Below are positions 37,926-46,629 of a stretch of 63,638 bases of DNA, piece after piece. The notes beneath the pieces are model-generated. The model ran no database searches and was not told where the DNA came from. It worked only from the letters and a program-made list of their open reading frames with translations. Within the stretch, counting starts at the first letter, position 1. Every line of letters starts with the position of its first letter. This stretch comes from Candidatus Zhuqueibacterota bacterium. Lineage in GTDB: Bacteria; Zhuqueibacterota; Zhuqueibacteria; Thermofontimicrobiales; Sulfurfontimicrobiaceae. The stretch covers positions 1 to 63,638 of the forward strand of contig JAFGMA010000286.1 in NCBI GenBank assembly GCA_016927835.1, given 5' to 3'. Both the position numbers and the translations under genes were made by a program.

Positions 37926-38783
37926 TCAGGAATCAATGAGCGACAGCAGCCACATACTATTGCTCACCACGACGAACAGGGGGGCAATCAGCGATAGAGC
38001 CGTCTTCAAATGCGAGATCGGCATAATCGCGCCGCGGGCGTCAATTTTCGGACCTCCGGGTATGGCATCCATCAGCATACCACCGTTTGGGTCGAGTGGG
38101 TCGAAAAGCAGGCTTTCTTCGCGTTCATCCAGTAGTTTATGCGTTTCATGCGTTTTATGGTGAATCTGGTAAATTTTCCCGTCATCAGCCTTGTATTCGA
38201 ATGTCAATTTATAAACTCGCTGATCGTTAACCGTTGTATTGGTTGCCTGTTTGGAGATAAATTTCCCTTTTGTCAATATGCCATTTCTCAATAAATGGTT
38301 GGTTTTAATTCCCCTTTTCAATCCGTAATAAAGAAACGGGAAACCGATGATGGGCAAGAGCAGGAAAAGCAGCGCCCACAAGCTGAACATCTCCCATCGC
38401 ATGCCGGCGATCCTCGAATGCTCGGGCTTGCCCGCCGGATATTCGACATCAACCGCCTCCCCCGGAGGATATTGCAGCCCGGTAGAATATGAATAGCCCG
38501 TATATTCATTGCCATCCAATGCTTTGAAATAGTAATAATACAAGATGATCGGCGAATCATTCACACTGACCGCGGTTTCTTCAATTGATGTGATCGTGCC
38601 TTTCACATGCTCAATTTTGCCGTGGAAAGCAAGTGATGAGTAATCCACATTGGGAATAAAATTCCAGACGAATATCATTCCGATTCCGAAAAAAATCCAG
38701 CCAAATTGCTGGAGACCTCCCCCCAAGAGAGCTTTCAGTGATACAGATAGTGGTACGCTGCGCTCAATTCTGCCGGTTAACAT
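37926..38783 (-). CDS. DUF3592-type membrane protein
   Basis: 285 residues. Transmembrane segments at about 15-45 (GGLQQFGWIFFGIGMIFVWN), 130-155 (FSLWALLFLLLPIIGFPFLY) and near the C-terminus (ALSLIAPLFVVVSNSMWLL). Between them lie two soluble beta modules with the DUF3592-like pattern: a KGTITSIEE strand, YYYYFKALDGNEYTGYSY and PPGEAVDVEYPAGKPEHSRI, then a second copy with KGKFISKQA and FEYKADDGKIYQI and a similar turn. AGGAGGT is six bases upstream of ATG 38783. The family has no established function. Alone in its neighbourhood. Confidence 0.88.
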   Translation of the reverse strand: MLTGRIERSVPLSVSLKALLGGGLQQFGWIFFGIGMIFVWNFIPNVDYSSLAFHGKIEHVKGTITSIEETAVSVNDSPIILYYYYFKALDGNEYTGYSYSTGLQYPPGEAVDVEYPAGKPEHSRIAGMRWEMFSLWALLFLLLPIIGFPFLYYGLKRGIKTNHLLRNGILTKGKFISKQATNTTVNDQRVYKLTFEYKADDGKIYQIHHKTHETHKLLDEREESLLFDPLDPNGGMLMDAIPGGPKIDARGAIMPISHLKTALSLIAPLFVVVSNSMWLLSLIDS

Positions 38784-39054
38784 TCCGCACCTCCTCGATT
38801 ATAAATACGAACGCCACGCCGGAATTGTTAGAGAATGACATAAAATTAATCCGTTGATGTATCATACTATAAACTAATTCCTTTTCAAAATCAAGAAAAA
38901 AATAGAGTTTCGAATCGGAAAAACGGGAACGCAGGCGCAAAATAATCGTTTGATTTTCTATTCGCATTTCACAGAAGATGCTGGCTAAGATTGCCGCATC
39001 CAAAACTCCGCAAGCCTGTTAAACGCTTCCGGATTTCCCTGGCTATCCCAACGA

Positions 39055-39912
39055 GTGAATGACATGTCCCTTCTTTCTGAAAGAAAACAGGCAGTGCTGC
39101 TGGTGGTCGCATCGGCGATTCTCTGGAGTTTTGGCGGCATTCTCATCAAGTATGTCAACTGGCATCCGCTGGGGATAGCGGGCATGCGCAGCACAATCGC
39201 GCTGCTGTTTCTGCTTCTTGTTTCTCGAAAACCCAAATGGACCTGGTCAGTCGCACAAATTGGCGGGGGCATCGCTTATGCCGCCACGATGATTCTGTTC
39301 GTTGTCGCCACCAAACTGACAACGGCTGCTAACGCAATTTTATTGCAATACACCGCTCCCATTTACGTTGCGCTATTCAGTAACTGGTTTCTCGATGAAA
39401 AAATCACTTGGCTGGATTGGTTGATCATTTTTCTGGTTATGGTTGGGATGTCGCTTTTTTTCCTGGACAAATTGACTACCAGCGGCTTTTGGGGCAATAT
39501 TCTGGCTATCATTACCGGGATTACGCTTGCCTGGTTATTTCTTTTTCTGCGAAAACAAAGAAATGATTCTCCTATGGAATCACTCATCCTCGGCAATATT
39601 CTGGCGGCTCTGGTCGGTTTGCCGTTTATGTTCACGTCAATACCGGATGGGGCAAGCTGGCTCGGATTAGTTCTGCTGGGCATATTCCAGCTTGGATTGC
39701 CTTATTTCCTTTTTTCAATCGCCATCAAGCATGTGACGGCTATCGAATCCATCCTGATCCCAACCATTGAACCACTGCTGAATCCGATATGGGTTTTGCT
39801 GCTCATGGGAGAAAAACCCGGCGTATGGGCGATTGCCGGCGGAAGTATTGTTCTGCTTTCGGTCACAGCGCGCGGTGTCGTTACCACGCTGCATAAAAAT
39901 TCACCGGAATGA
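39055..39912 (+). CDS. EamA/DMT-superfamily transporter
   Basis: 285 residues with ten predicted membrane helices in two EamA halves (about 10-135 and 145-280). The second half ends with the usual glutamate motif (SILIPTIEPLLNPIWVLLLM). Candidate starts are GTG 39055 and ATG 39064; neither has a strong ribosome binding site, and I list the longer. The family exports or imports small metabolites such as amino acids, drugs or nucleotide precursors; the substrate cannot be told. It precedes the MDR dehydrogenase by 229 bp. Confidence 0.92.
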   Translation: MNDMSLLSERKQAVLLVVASAILWSFGGILIKYVNWHPLGIAGMRSTIALLFLLLVSRKPKWTWSVAQIGGGIAYAATMILFVVATKLTTAANAILLQYTAPIYVALFSNWFLDEKITWLDWLIIFLVMVGMSLFFLDKLTTSGFWGNILAIITGITLAWLFLFLRKQRNDSPMESLILGNILAALVGLPFMFTSIPDGASWLGLVLLGIFQLGLPYFLFSIAIKHVTAIESILIPTIEPLLNPIWVLLLMGEKPGVWAIAGGSIVLLSVTARGVVTTLHKNSPE

Positions 39913-40141
39913 CTGGCATTCGTTTCATCGCAGCATGTGCGAATCAATTTCTGCCAAATCGCTTTAAAAATTGTCATCACTTCAATGGAAAATGCGCTGA
40001 TTTTTTTAATCGCCCAACTTGATTCAACCACGCTCATTTTTGGGGCATCATGTTCATAAATAAAATGCACACTTTACAGGAGCACGAACTGGGAGCCAGC
40101 CGGGCTTTGAATCTGCAACCATAAACGATGGAGAAATTATC

Positions 40142-41191
40142 ATGTTCAAGCGGAAAATCGCCGTGATAAACGGCAAGGGCGAGGTTCTAATCAAGGAAGA
40201 ATCCGTACCTCAACTCAGCCACAATCAAACGCTGATTGAAGTGCATCATTCATTAGTAAGTGCGGGGACAGAAATTTTAAATATTGTTGCCCGCCGAAAA
40301 AATCCGGACGCATCTCAAGCCGATTTATCTGCCGGCTATTCAACCGCCGGAATCGTGAAGGAGGTGGCGGGTGAATCAAACTGGTTGAAACCGGGCATGC
40401 GCGTGATGGCAATGGGCGCCAACGGGGCACATCACGCAGACTATGTCTGTGTGCCCAATAATCTCATTGTTCCGGTTCCCGATGCGCTTCCTTTCGAAGA
40501 AGCAGTATATGCCTGTCTCGCAGCAACAGCAATGCAAGCGATTCACAGGGCAGAATTGAAGCTGGGAGAATATGGGGCGGTGCTTGGATTAGGATGTATC
40601 GGCAATCTTGCAGCGCAATTAGCACAATTGAATGGCGCCCGGGTCATTGGATGGGACGCTCTCCCTTCGCGTCTGGAAATCGCCCGGAAATGCGGCATCA
40701 ACCACACCGCGAATTATCTCGAATCAGATGCCGTTCAAATGAGTCAAATTTTTTCAGAGCCTTATGGATTGGAATTCGCCCTGCTCGCTTTCGGCGGTAA
40801 CGGAACCGAGGCAATTCGCTCGCTCATGTCCTGCATGATGCAATCCGCCGACGGGCATTTGATTGGAAGAATCATCAGCATTGGCGCGATTCAATTCGAA
40901 CTGCAAGGCGGCGCACGCATGGGGAATATGGATATCCGATTTTCATCGAGAACCGGACCCGGGTACCACGATCCTGAATATGAATATGGCGCCGACTATC
41001 CCAAAGGTTTTGTGCCATTCACGACTCAGCGCAATTTGAGAGAACTCCTGCGCCTGATGGCTGAAAAGCGATTGTTGGTGACACCCTTGACCACGCATTT
41101 TATGCCGCTCGAAAAGTATCCGGAAATAATCGAGCGTGTATTGGATGATCCGAATCAGGTGCTGGGTGTCGTGCTGAATATGGAACGTTGA
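40142..41191 (+). CDS. Medium-chain (zinc-type) alcohol dehydrogenase-like oxidoreductase
   Basis: 349 residues of the MDR superfamily. The N-terminal GroES-like part includes LVSAGTEI and a GYSTAGIVKEV segment; the nucleotide-binding Rossmann fold is GAVLGLGCIGNLAAQLAQ near 140. The usual catalytic-zinc Cys/His pair of classical alcohol dehydrogenases is not visible at its normal place (SAGTE replaces a CGTD-type motif), as in the bi-domain oxidoreductase and chlorophyllide-type subgroups. It probably uses NAD(P)H on a sugar or cyclic alcohol. GGAG precedes ATG. The convergent aldo/keto reductase lies 66 bp away. Confidence 0.9.
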   Translation: MFKRKIAVINGKGEVLIKEESVPQLSHNQTLIEVHHSLVSAGTEILNIVARRKNPDASQADLSAGYSTAGIVKEVAGESNWLKPGMRVMAMGANGAHHADYVCVPNNLIVPVPDALPFEEAVYACLAATAMQAIHRAELKLGEYGAVLGLGCIGNLAAQLAQLNGARVIGWDALPSRLEIARKCGINHTANYLESDAVQMSQIFSEPYGLEFALLAFGGNGTEAIRSLMSCMMQSADGHLIGRIISIGAIQFELQGGARMGNMDIRFSSRTGPGYHDPEYEYGADYPKGFVPFTTQRNLRELLRLMAEKRLLVTPLTTHFMPLEKYPEIIERVLDDPNQVLGVVLNMER

Positions 41192-41257
41192 AAAGCAACT
41201 GGGAAATAAATTACAGCATTCCAAACATAACGGTTCCCTTTCGATGAAGACGACTTC

Positions 41258-42274
41258 TCAGCGCGATACAAGATATTCCTGATACTCACGGTGCATCTTT
41301 TTCAAAATCGCCGGGACATTTAATTCGTACGGACAATGCTGAATGCAATGTTCACACATCCTGCAATTTTCGATGCGCCCGATTTTCTCCTGCCACTCCC
41401 TGGTGATAAAAATCTCGGTCGGTGCCCGCTGCATCAGGAAAGTGATGCGCGCTGCCATTGGAATCGGAATTTCTTCGGGACAGGGCAAACAATACCCGCA
41501 GCCGCGACAGTAATCTCCCGACAATCGCTCCCGCTCGTTATCAATGGCTGACAGCATCGCCTGCGATAGCTCGGGGGGATCTCTATCCAGGCTCAAAAAT
41601 TCATCAAGCTCTTTTTCAAGTTGAATCCCCCAGATGGGCACTACAGTATCGAATTGATTTAAAAACGAGAACGCTGCTGGTATATTGGTGAGCAACCCAC
41701 CACAAAGCGCTTTCATGGCAATTACGCCGGCATCGTGCATTTTGCAGATATCGATCAATTCCAGTTCTTCTTTCGATGAAAGCGCGCTCAGGGGAAACTG
41801 GATGGTGTCGTACTTGCCGCTGGTGACGGCTTCGACCGCGAGCTTCAACATGTGGCTCGTTAAGCCCAGAAACCGCACCATGCCTTTTTTCTGTGCCTCA
41901 AGCAAGCCGGCGTACGATGATTCCGGATCATCCGCATCCGGCAGCCTTGAGGGATTATGCAACTGCAAAATGTCAACATAATCCGTTCGCAGATTTCGCA
42001 AGCTTGTTTCGAGTTGCTGCAGCAGCGTTGTTCTGTCAGCGGCTCCGGATTTGGTTGCGATAATCATTTCATGTCGAACATCATGCAATGCGCTGCCGAT
42101 TTTTTCTTCACTATCTGTATAACCCCGCGCGGTATCGAAAAAATTGATGCCGGCGTTATACGCCTTGCGAAGGAGCTTTTTCGCGTCATTCATATTAATC
42201 CGCTGAATCGGTAATGCACCAAACGCCGTTTTGCTCGCCATCAGGTTGGTTCGCCCCAGTCGTACTTTTCTCAT
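41258..42274 (-). CDS. Aldo/keto reductase with C-terminal 4Fe-4S ferredoxin domain
   Basis: 338 residues from ATG 42274 (AAGGA nine bases upstream); the frame extends three codons to a TTG. The (beta/alpha)8 fold of the family is seen: Asp and Tyr of FFDTARGYTDS, Lys of IATKSG, His of DILQLHNPSR. The C-terminus carries two cysteine clusters (CRGCGYCLPCPEEIP near 254, CRMCEHCIQHCPYELN near 309) that would bind 4Fe-4S clusters, a common bacterial subtype of AKR. It may accept electrons from ferredoxin rather than only NADPH. Substrate unknown. Confidence 0.94.
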   Translation of the reverse strand: MRKVRLGRTNLMASKTAFGALPIQRINMNDAKKLLRKAYNAGINFFDTARGYTDSEEKIGSALHDVRHEMIIATKSGAADRTTLLQQLETSLRNLRTDYVDILQLHNPSRLPDADDPESSYAGLLEAQKKGMVRFLGLTSHMLKLAVEAVTSGKYDTIQFPLSALSSKEELELIDICKMHDAGVIAMKALCGGLLTNIPAAFSFLNQFDTVVPIWGIQLEKELDEFLSLDRDPPELSQAMLSAIDNERERLSGDYCRGCGYCLPCPEEIPIPMAARITFLMQRAPTEIFITREWQEKIGRIENCRMCEHCIQHCPYELNVPAILKKMHREYQEYLVSR

Positions 42275-42683
42275 TTTCTTCAATCCTTATTTTATGCTAT
42301 GATTGGTTGACGCATTAAAAATACGACAAAAGCTGATAAAAATCAACCCCAAAAATTGATGTCGGGTAAAGGCTCAGTTATTGGTTCTCTTCATGGTTTG
42401 CAATGCCTCTTGGGTTTCCAAACGGGAGTTTGGGAACCCGACAACCCCCAAAATTGCTGTCGGATTATAAGACCGGTGACCGCAGATTTTGCTTTTTCTC
42501 GAATCCTCTGATATCAGGTTGAAAGCGGTGGAGTGTGGCGCCTTCATCCGCCGTTAACTTTGGTTTTACCCACTCACCGGATTATTCCTTGACTTTGCGT
42601 GAATTTTCAAGTATATTCAGCCTTTCGTCCCCTCATCATAAATCACCTATCAATCAGCAAACTTAACCAGGGAAAGTGACCCG
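42275..42683. other. Intergenic region with repeated hairpin unit
   Basis: 409 bp between divergent genes, the AKR on the minus strand and the URO-D-family protein on the plus strand. It contains a 22-bp imperfect direct repeat and a hairpin (both listed separately), then an ordinary AT-rich stretch leading to the URO-D start. No open frame looks real. Confidence 0.55.
42344..42463. repeat. 22-bp imperfect direct repeat flanking a hairpin
   Basis: Positions 42344-42365 and 42442-42463 match at 20 of 22 bases, 98 bp apart. Between them is a hairpin (GGGTTTCCAAAC at 42412-42423 with GTTTGGGAACCC at 42428-42439, one G-T pair). The second repeat also ends a small CCGACA/TGTCGG stem (42438-42463), and CGACA/TGTCG flank the first. 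This looks like a duplicated palindromic unit or the trace of a small inserted element with a long duplication. Confidence 0.65.
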
Positions 42684-43811
42684 ATGACACCTCAGAGACG
42701 ATTTCGCGAAGCGCTCTTATTCGGCAATCCGGACAAAATACCTTTGAATCCAGGCGGACCCAGGGAATCTACCCGCGCGATTTGGCGCACACAAGGTTTG
42801 CCTCCCGATGTTGATTATTATGAATATCTGATGAAGCTTTTGAATATTGATCCGGAGCTGCCGGATGAAAGGGTTGGTCCGGGTATCTCTTTTAAAATGA
42901 TTCCGACATTCGAGGAAAAAGTAATCGAACATAAAAATGGGCATTACATCGTGCAGGACTGGATGGGTGCAATCACAGAAATCTCCGATGACTATGATTA
43001 CACGTATATCCGTTCGGCAAAAGATTTTGTCACTCGAAAATGGCATAAATTCCCGGTGGAAACGCGCGAAGATTGGCAGGAAATGAAAAAGCGCTATGAT
43101 CCGAAACATCCGGAAAGATTTGCCCCGGATTTCGAAGAGCGCTGTCGCAAACTCCTCAATCGCAACTATGTGTCGGATTTTCAGGTGAATGGTCCCTTCT
43201 GGCAGTTGCGCGAATGGGTGGGTATGGAAAACCTGTGTATCATGATGCTGGATGATCCGCAATTCGTTGAAGATATGGTCGAATTCTGGATCGATTTCGT
43301 TTCGGAGACAATGGCGCCGCTGCTTGAGCGAGTCGAACTGGATCGCGTGGGGATTTCCGAAGATATGGCGTTCAAAATACACAGCATGATTTCCCCGGAA
43401 ATGGCGCGCCATTTTTTGCAGCCGGCATATAAGCGATGGGTTGCGGAAATAAAAGCCAGCAACTGCCCGATTGTAGATATGGATTCCGACGGCTTTGTCG
43501 GTGAGTTAATCCCGATCTGGATTGAATCGGGCATAAATGTCTGCGATCCGATTGAAGTCGCCGCTGGCAATGATATTGTCGAATTCCGCCAACAATTCGG
43601 CAGGCAGATGGCATACACCGGGGGCATCGATAAACGCGCGCTGGCGAAAGGCGGCAAGGTGATGCGGGACGAGGTATTGCGGGTTGTGCCGCCGCTGCTC
43701 ATAGACGGCGGTTTTATCCCGGGCTGCGACCATGGCGTTCCGCCCGATATCTCCTGGCAAAATTTTGTGGAGTATTCGCGCCTGCTGGCAGAATTGTGTG
43801 GGTGGCTGTAA
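42684..43811 (+). CDS. Uroporphyrinogen decarboxylase (URO-D) superfamily protein
   Basis: 375 residues, a TIM-barrel protein of the URO-D/methyltransferase superfamily. Features include the N-terminal FREALLFGNPDKIPLNPGGP, VDMDSDGFVGELIPIWIESG and a late barrel strand GCDHGVPPDIS. Most relatives outside haem biosynthesis are methyltransferase-like or of unknown role in sugar or corrinoid metabolism, so it is not HemE. It is flanked by sugar-type oxidoreductases (MDR, AKR). The weak ribosome binding site (AGGGAAAG) is about ten bases upstream of ATG. Confidence 0.9.
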   Translation: MTPQRRFREALLFGNPDKIPLNPGGPRESTRAIWRTQGLPPDVDYYEYLMKLLNIDPELPDERVGPGISFKMIPTFEEKVIEHKNGHYIVQDWMGAITEISDDYDYTYIRSAKDFVTRKWHKFPVETREDWQEMKKRYDPKHPERFAPDFEERCRKLLNRNYVSDFQVNGPFWQLREWVGMENLCIMMLDDPQFVEDMVEFWIDFVSETMAPLLERVELDRVGISEDMAFKIHSMISPEMARHFLQPAYKRWVAEIKASNCPIVDMDSDGFVGELIPIWIESGINVCDPIEVAAGNDIVEFRQQFGRQMAYTGGIDKRALAKGGKVMRDEVLRVVPPLLIDGGFIPGCDHGVPPDISWQNFVEYSRLLAELCGWL

Positions 43812-43845
43812 CTTGCTCCGAAAAATAAATGCGTGCGCGTAAGCC

Positions 43846-45414
43846 CTATCTCAGCAGAACAATCTTGCGTGTCTGAATCTGCTGATCATCCGCTTTGAGG
43901 GCATATATATAAATTCCTGCCGGAACATCTGCCCCACTCCCGTTTTTACCATTCCAGCGAATTCGATGCGATCCGGGAGCTTGCAGACCACGCTCCAATG
44001 TTATCACTTCGCGTCCCAGCAAATCATAAATCGTAATGGCAATCCTGTATTGATTTTTAATATGCAGCAAGCGATAACAGATTTCAGTGCCGTCATAAGA
44101 TCCCCTTCCAAACCCAAACGGATTCGGATAATTCTGCATCAATTCAAACGTATTGATAACAGATTCATAATCACCGCCATCCGCACCATCAGGATGATAA
44201 ATTTTCGCCATTCTGCGGTAGCAAATGGAAAATGGCGGATGTTCGCCTTCGGTCCAGATGACATCAAACGAATCCTGCCGAAAGGTTTTGTAGCACAAAT
44301 TGGGAAAGCGCGCTGGCACCGAATCGCTTTCACTCACGCTTATATTTTGATCAAACAGAAATTGTTCATTCCTGGTCTGGCGATACACTACTTGATTCGA
44401 ATCCAGCCAGCATACCGCTGTCGATTTAAAAAAAACATCATCGACTGTGATCCACGCTTCGCCGGATGTGCGATAAAATTGGCATCTTTGCGGAATCCAT
44501 GCTTCAGAAAACGACATCGTCATGGCAGTGAAATTCCAGAAGCCCGTGGGCTCGCGCTGGTTCCATGATACTTGAAATGCACCTTCCCATTCAACCGAAA
44601 TCACCGGATGATGTAACTTTTGCTGCGTCATGATTGTGAGAGCCGTGCTGTCCAGTCCGGGCGTCCAGGTGGCTGAGGATTCGCTCACTTTCCTTAATTT
44701 GATTTCAGTGAGGTGGTCTTCGCCGAACCAACTTGAATCGCACCAGACAACGAATAAATCGCCAGCCTCGAATGCCAGATTGGCTGCAATGCACAACTGG
44801 CGTGAATCCCAATAATCGCTGCTTATTTTTAGCGGAACTGCACTGGAATCAACCGACAGCGGCAGTTCGTATGAAACATAATAAATATTCGTATTTCCCG
44901 GCGCGTCTGCTTGTTGAAATGCGATATGCACGCGTTCGAGCCCGGCTTCGATCACCGGCAGGCTGCAGGTTCTGCCGGTATCCCAATTCACCTTTTCAAT
45001 TGGTCGATCCCAGGAAACACCCTGATCGGTACTGACAGCGAAGCGGATGTCCGGCTGATCCTGCCAAACCAGGTACAGATTATCCCGGGCATCGATTGCG
45101 ATAGCCGGCGACATTCCTTCGGCGATGAACGCAGGTTCAGCCCACTTTCTGCCGTCAAGGCTTTTTGTCATTAGAATCTGGTTCTGATTCAACTTATAAT
45201 CCTCGTACACGACGAATCGCTGGTCATCCTGTGTTCGCACTATTTTTCGGGAACCAGCATACGCGGTTGCGTTCGGGTGATTCGTATGAGCTATGTGAAC
45301 AATCGGTTTCGGCGATTGCGGGCAAACCGGTTTCGTTGAAAAAATATAAGAGAGCACAATCACCAGCCACACAAAAACATTACAACCTCGACGTAAATAA
45401 CGTAATCCAGCCAT
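43846..45414 (-). CDS. Secreted sialidase/BNR-type beta-propeller protein with T9SS sorting domain
   Basis: 522 residues from ATG 45414, which has AGGAGG seven bases upstream; the frame extends 18 codons further. Signal segment NVFVWLVIVLSYIFS. Several BNR/Asp-box-like strands (SLDGRKWAEPAFI, STDQGVSWDRPIEK) suggest an exo-sialidase-like propeller, but catalytic residues are not clear. The C-terminus (about 430-522) is a T9SS/FlgD-like sorting domain: NYPNPFGFGRGSYDGTEI, IYDLLGREVITL, RKIVLLR. The usual NPFNP signature is NPFGF here, followed by a short extra loop. Convergent with the URO-D gene, 34 bp between stops. Confidence 0.9.
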   Translation of the reverse strand: MAGLRYLRRGCNVFVWLVIVLSYIFSTKPVCPQSPKPIVHIAHTNHPNATAYAGSRKIVRTQDDQRFVVYEDYKLNQNQILMTKSLDGRKWAEPAFIAEGMSPAIAIDARDNLYLVWQDQPDIRFAVSTDQGVSWDRPIEKVNWDTGRTCSLPVIEAGLERVHIAFQQADAPGNTNIYYVSYELPLSVDSSAVPLKISSDYWDSRQLCIAANLAFEAGDLFVVWCDSSWFGEDHLTEIKLRKVSESSATWTPGLDSTALTIMTQQKLHHPVISVEWEGAFQVSWNQREPTGFWNFTAMTMSFSEAWIPQRCQFYRTSGEAWITVDDVFFKSTAVCWLDSNQVVYRQTRNEQFLFDQNISVSESDSVPARFPNLCYKTFRQDSFDVIWTEGEHPPFSICYRRMAKIYHPDGADGGDYESVINTFELMQNYPNPFGFGRGSYDGTEICYRLLHIKNQYRIAITIYDLLGREVITLERGLQAPGSHRIRWNGKNGSGADVPAGIYIYALKADDQQIQTRKIVLLR

Positions 45415-45485
45415 AGCAAATCCTCCTAATCTGTGTTTTGAAGCGATCGCTAAATAGTTCAAAGCCAACTCATCCCTGCGTTTCA

Positions 45486-45592
45486 GCAGGATGAAGCTCG
45501 CCTGGTTGATTGATAAGTTTATTTGTACGCATGCATGTCGAGCAGAACGGTGCGCCGCCGGGATCGAACCATGAGTAATTCTTTAATATGGC
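45486..45592. repeat. Dispersed repeat, copy A
   Basis: About 107 bp resembling copy B at 63511-63616: shared blocks are CAGGATGAA, a GATTGATAA segment, GAACGG, a GCGCCGC block, TCGAACCATGA and an ATTCTT..ATGGCT tail. The order and spacing agree, with scattered differences. It lies between two divergent genes and is not coding. Confidence 0.6.
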
Positions 45593-45859
45593 TGGTTGCA
45601 GATCTCTTGCGTGTTGAAAATTTAAATTATCGAATCAGTCTTTGCGTCTTTAACATTATATAAATCCGGGTACTATAAATTAAAATATCAAATAGCAGTT
45701 TTTGTTCCTCCAACCTGCTCAACTCCCTCAAATTGAAGATAAAAATAATTTTATTGCAGCTCAAATGACGAAATTATCAATATCATCTGTTATCGTATTA
45801 ATTTTTTTTTCAGATTGAAATTTATTTTGAAACTATTCACCCGTATGGGCGTAGCTATT

Positions 45860-45874
45860 ATGACTATTGGTCAT
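45860..45874. promoter_or_regulatory. Palindromic operator candidate for the TetR regulator
   Basis: ATGAC-TATTG-GTCAT is a perfect 5-bp-arm inverted repeat 56 bp upstream of the TetR start. The TGAC-N5-GTCA layout is typical of AcrR/TetR operators, and TetR regulators usually repress their own promoter. A related half-site (AAGTCATTTGATA) lies 12 bp further on. Confidence 0.45.
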
Positions 45875-45930
45875 TTTATATATTAAAGTCATTTGATAAA
45901 TATGATTCATTTATTCAAAATAGGATCGAT

Positions 45931-46587
45931 TTGAGTATAAGCGAAAGAAGAGAGCGCGAGAAAGAACAGCGTCGGAATGATATAATAAATGCTGCCGAAA
46001 AAGTCTTTTTTTCAAAAGGCAAAGACGCCGCTACGATGGACGACGTAGCGGAAGCCTCTGAATTGAGCAAGGGCACGCTGTATTTGTATTTCAAGAACAA
46101 AGAAGAATTGTATCTCGCAATCAACCTGCGCGGGTTTAAAATACTTTCTGATCTGTTTGCGGCTGCCTTGGCAAAACACAACACCGGCATCGAAAAAATC
46201 AGGGGGATTGGCGAGGCTTATATTCAGTTTTACAAATCGCACCCCGATTATTTCAATGCCCTGCTCTATTTTGAGTCGCGCGATATCGAAGCCGGCATTT
46301 GCAGCACACCTGATGCGACCATCGCCTGCGAGTGTCACGATTATGGTGAGTTGACGCTCAAGCTGGTTGCCGACGCGCTGGACATCGGCATGAAAGACGG
46401 CACGATTCGAATGGATATCGATCCCATGACCGTCGCAGTCGTACTTTGGGGGCAATTTTCAGGCTTAATTCAACTGGTCGCATTGAAAGGCGAACATCTC
46501 AAAAAATATCACAAAATGAATGTTGATAAAATTCTCGCAACAGCATTCGAGTTAACTTTTCAAGCATTAAAGACAAACAACGGCTGA
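45931..46587 (+). CDS. TetR/AcrR family transcription regulator
   Basis: 218 residues. TTG start preceded by a TAGGA. The N-terminal helix-turn-helix (about 16-60) has the usual pattern: IINAAEKVFFSKGKDAATMD, DVAEASELSKGTLYLYFKNK and EELY. The C-terminal domain (about 70-218) is helical and would bind a ligand. It lies 42 bp upstream of a TolC gene, with adaptor and RND permease behind it, so it probably represses this efflux unit and responds to a pump substrate. Confidence 0.93.
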   Translation: MSISERREREKEQRRNDIINAAEKVFFSKGKDAATMDDVAEASELSKGTLYLYFKNKEELYLAINLRGFKILSDLFAAALAKHNTGIEKIRGIGEAYIQFYKSHPDYFNALLYFESRDIEAGICSTPDATIACECHDYGELTLKLVADALDIGMKDGTIRMDIDPMTVAVVLWGQFSGLIQLVALKGEHLKKYHKMNVDKILATAFELTFQALKTNNG

Positions 46588-46629
46588 ATCAAATCAGCCA
46601 ATCAAGGAAATACATCGCGGAGACCAGGT

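Larger units (their letters stand above)
45415..45930. other. Divergent intergenic region between T9SS cargo and TetR regulator
   Basis: 516 bp. Left part carries a copy of a dispersed repeat (45486-45592). The middle is AT-rich with no gene. The right part has a TetR-type palindrome (45860-45874). All are listed separately. Confidence 0.55.

Noticed and set aside
45545-45575. tRNA 3'-end fragment (GGTTCGATCCCGG on the minus strand)
   Set aside because: It recalls a T-arm, but there is no anticodon arm or acceptor stem, and the same text recurs at 63571-63600 as part of a dispersed palindromic repeat.
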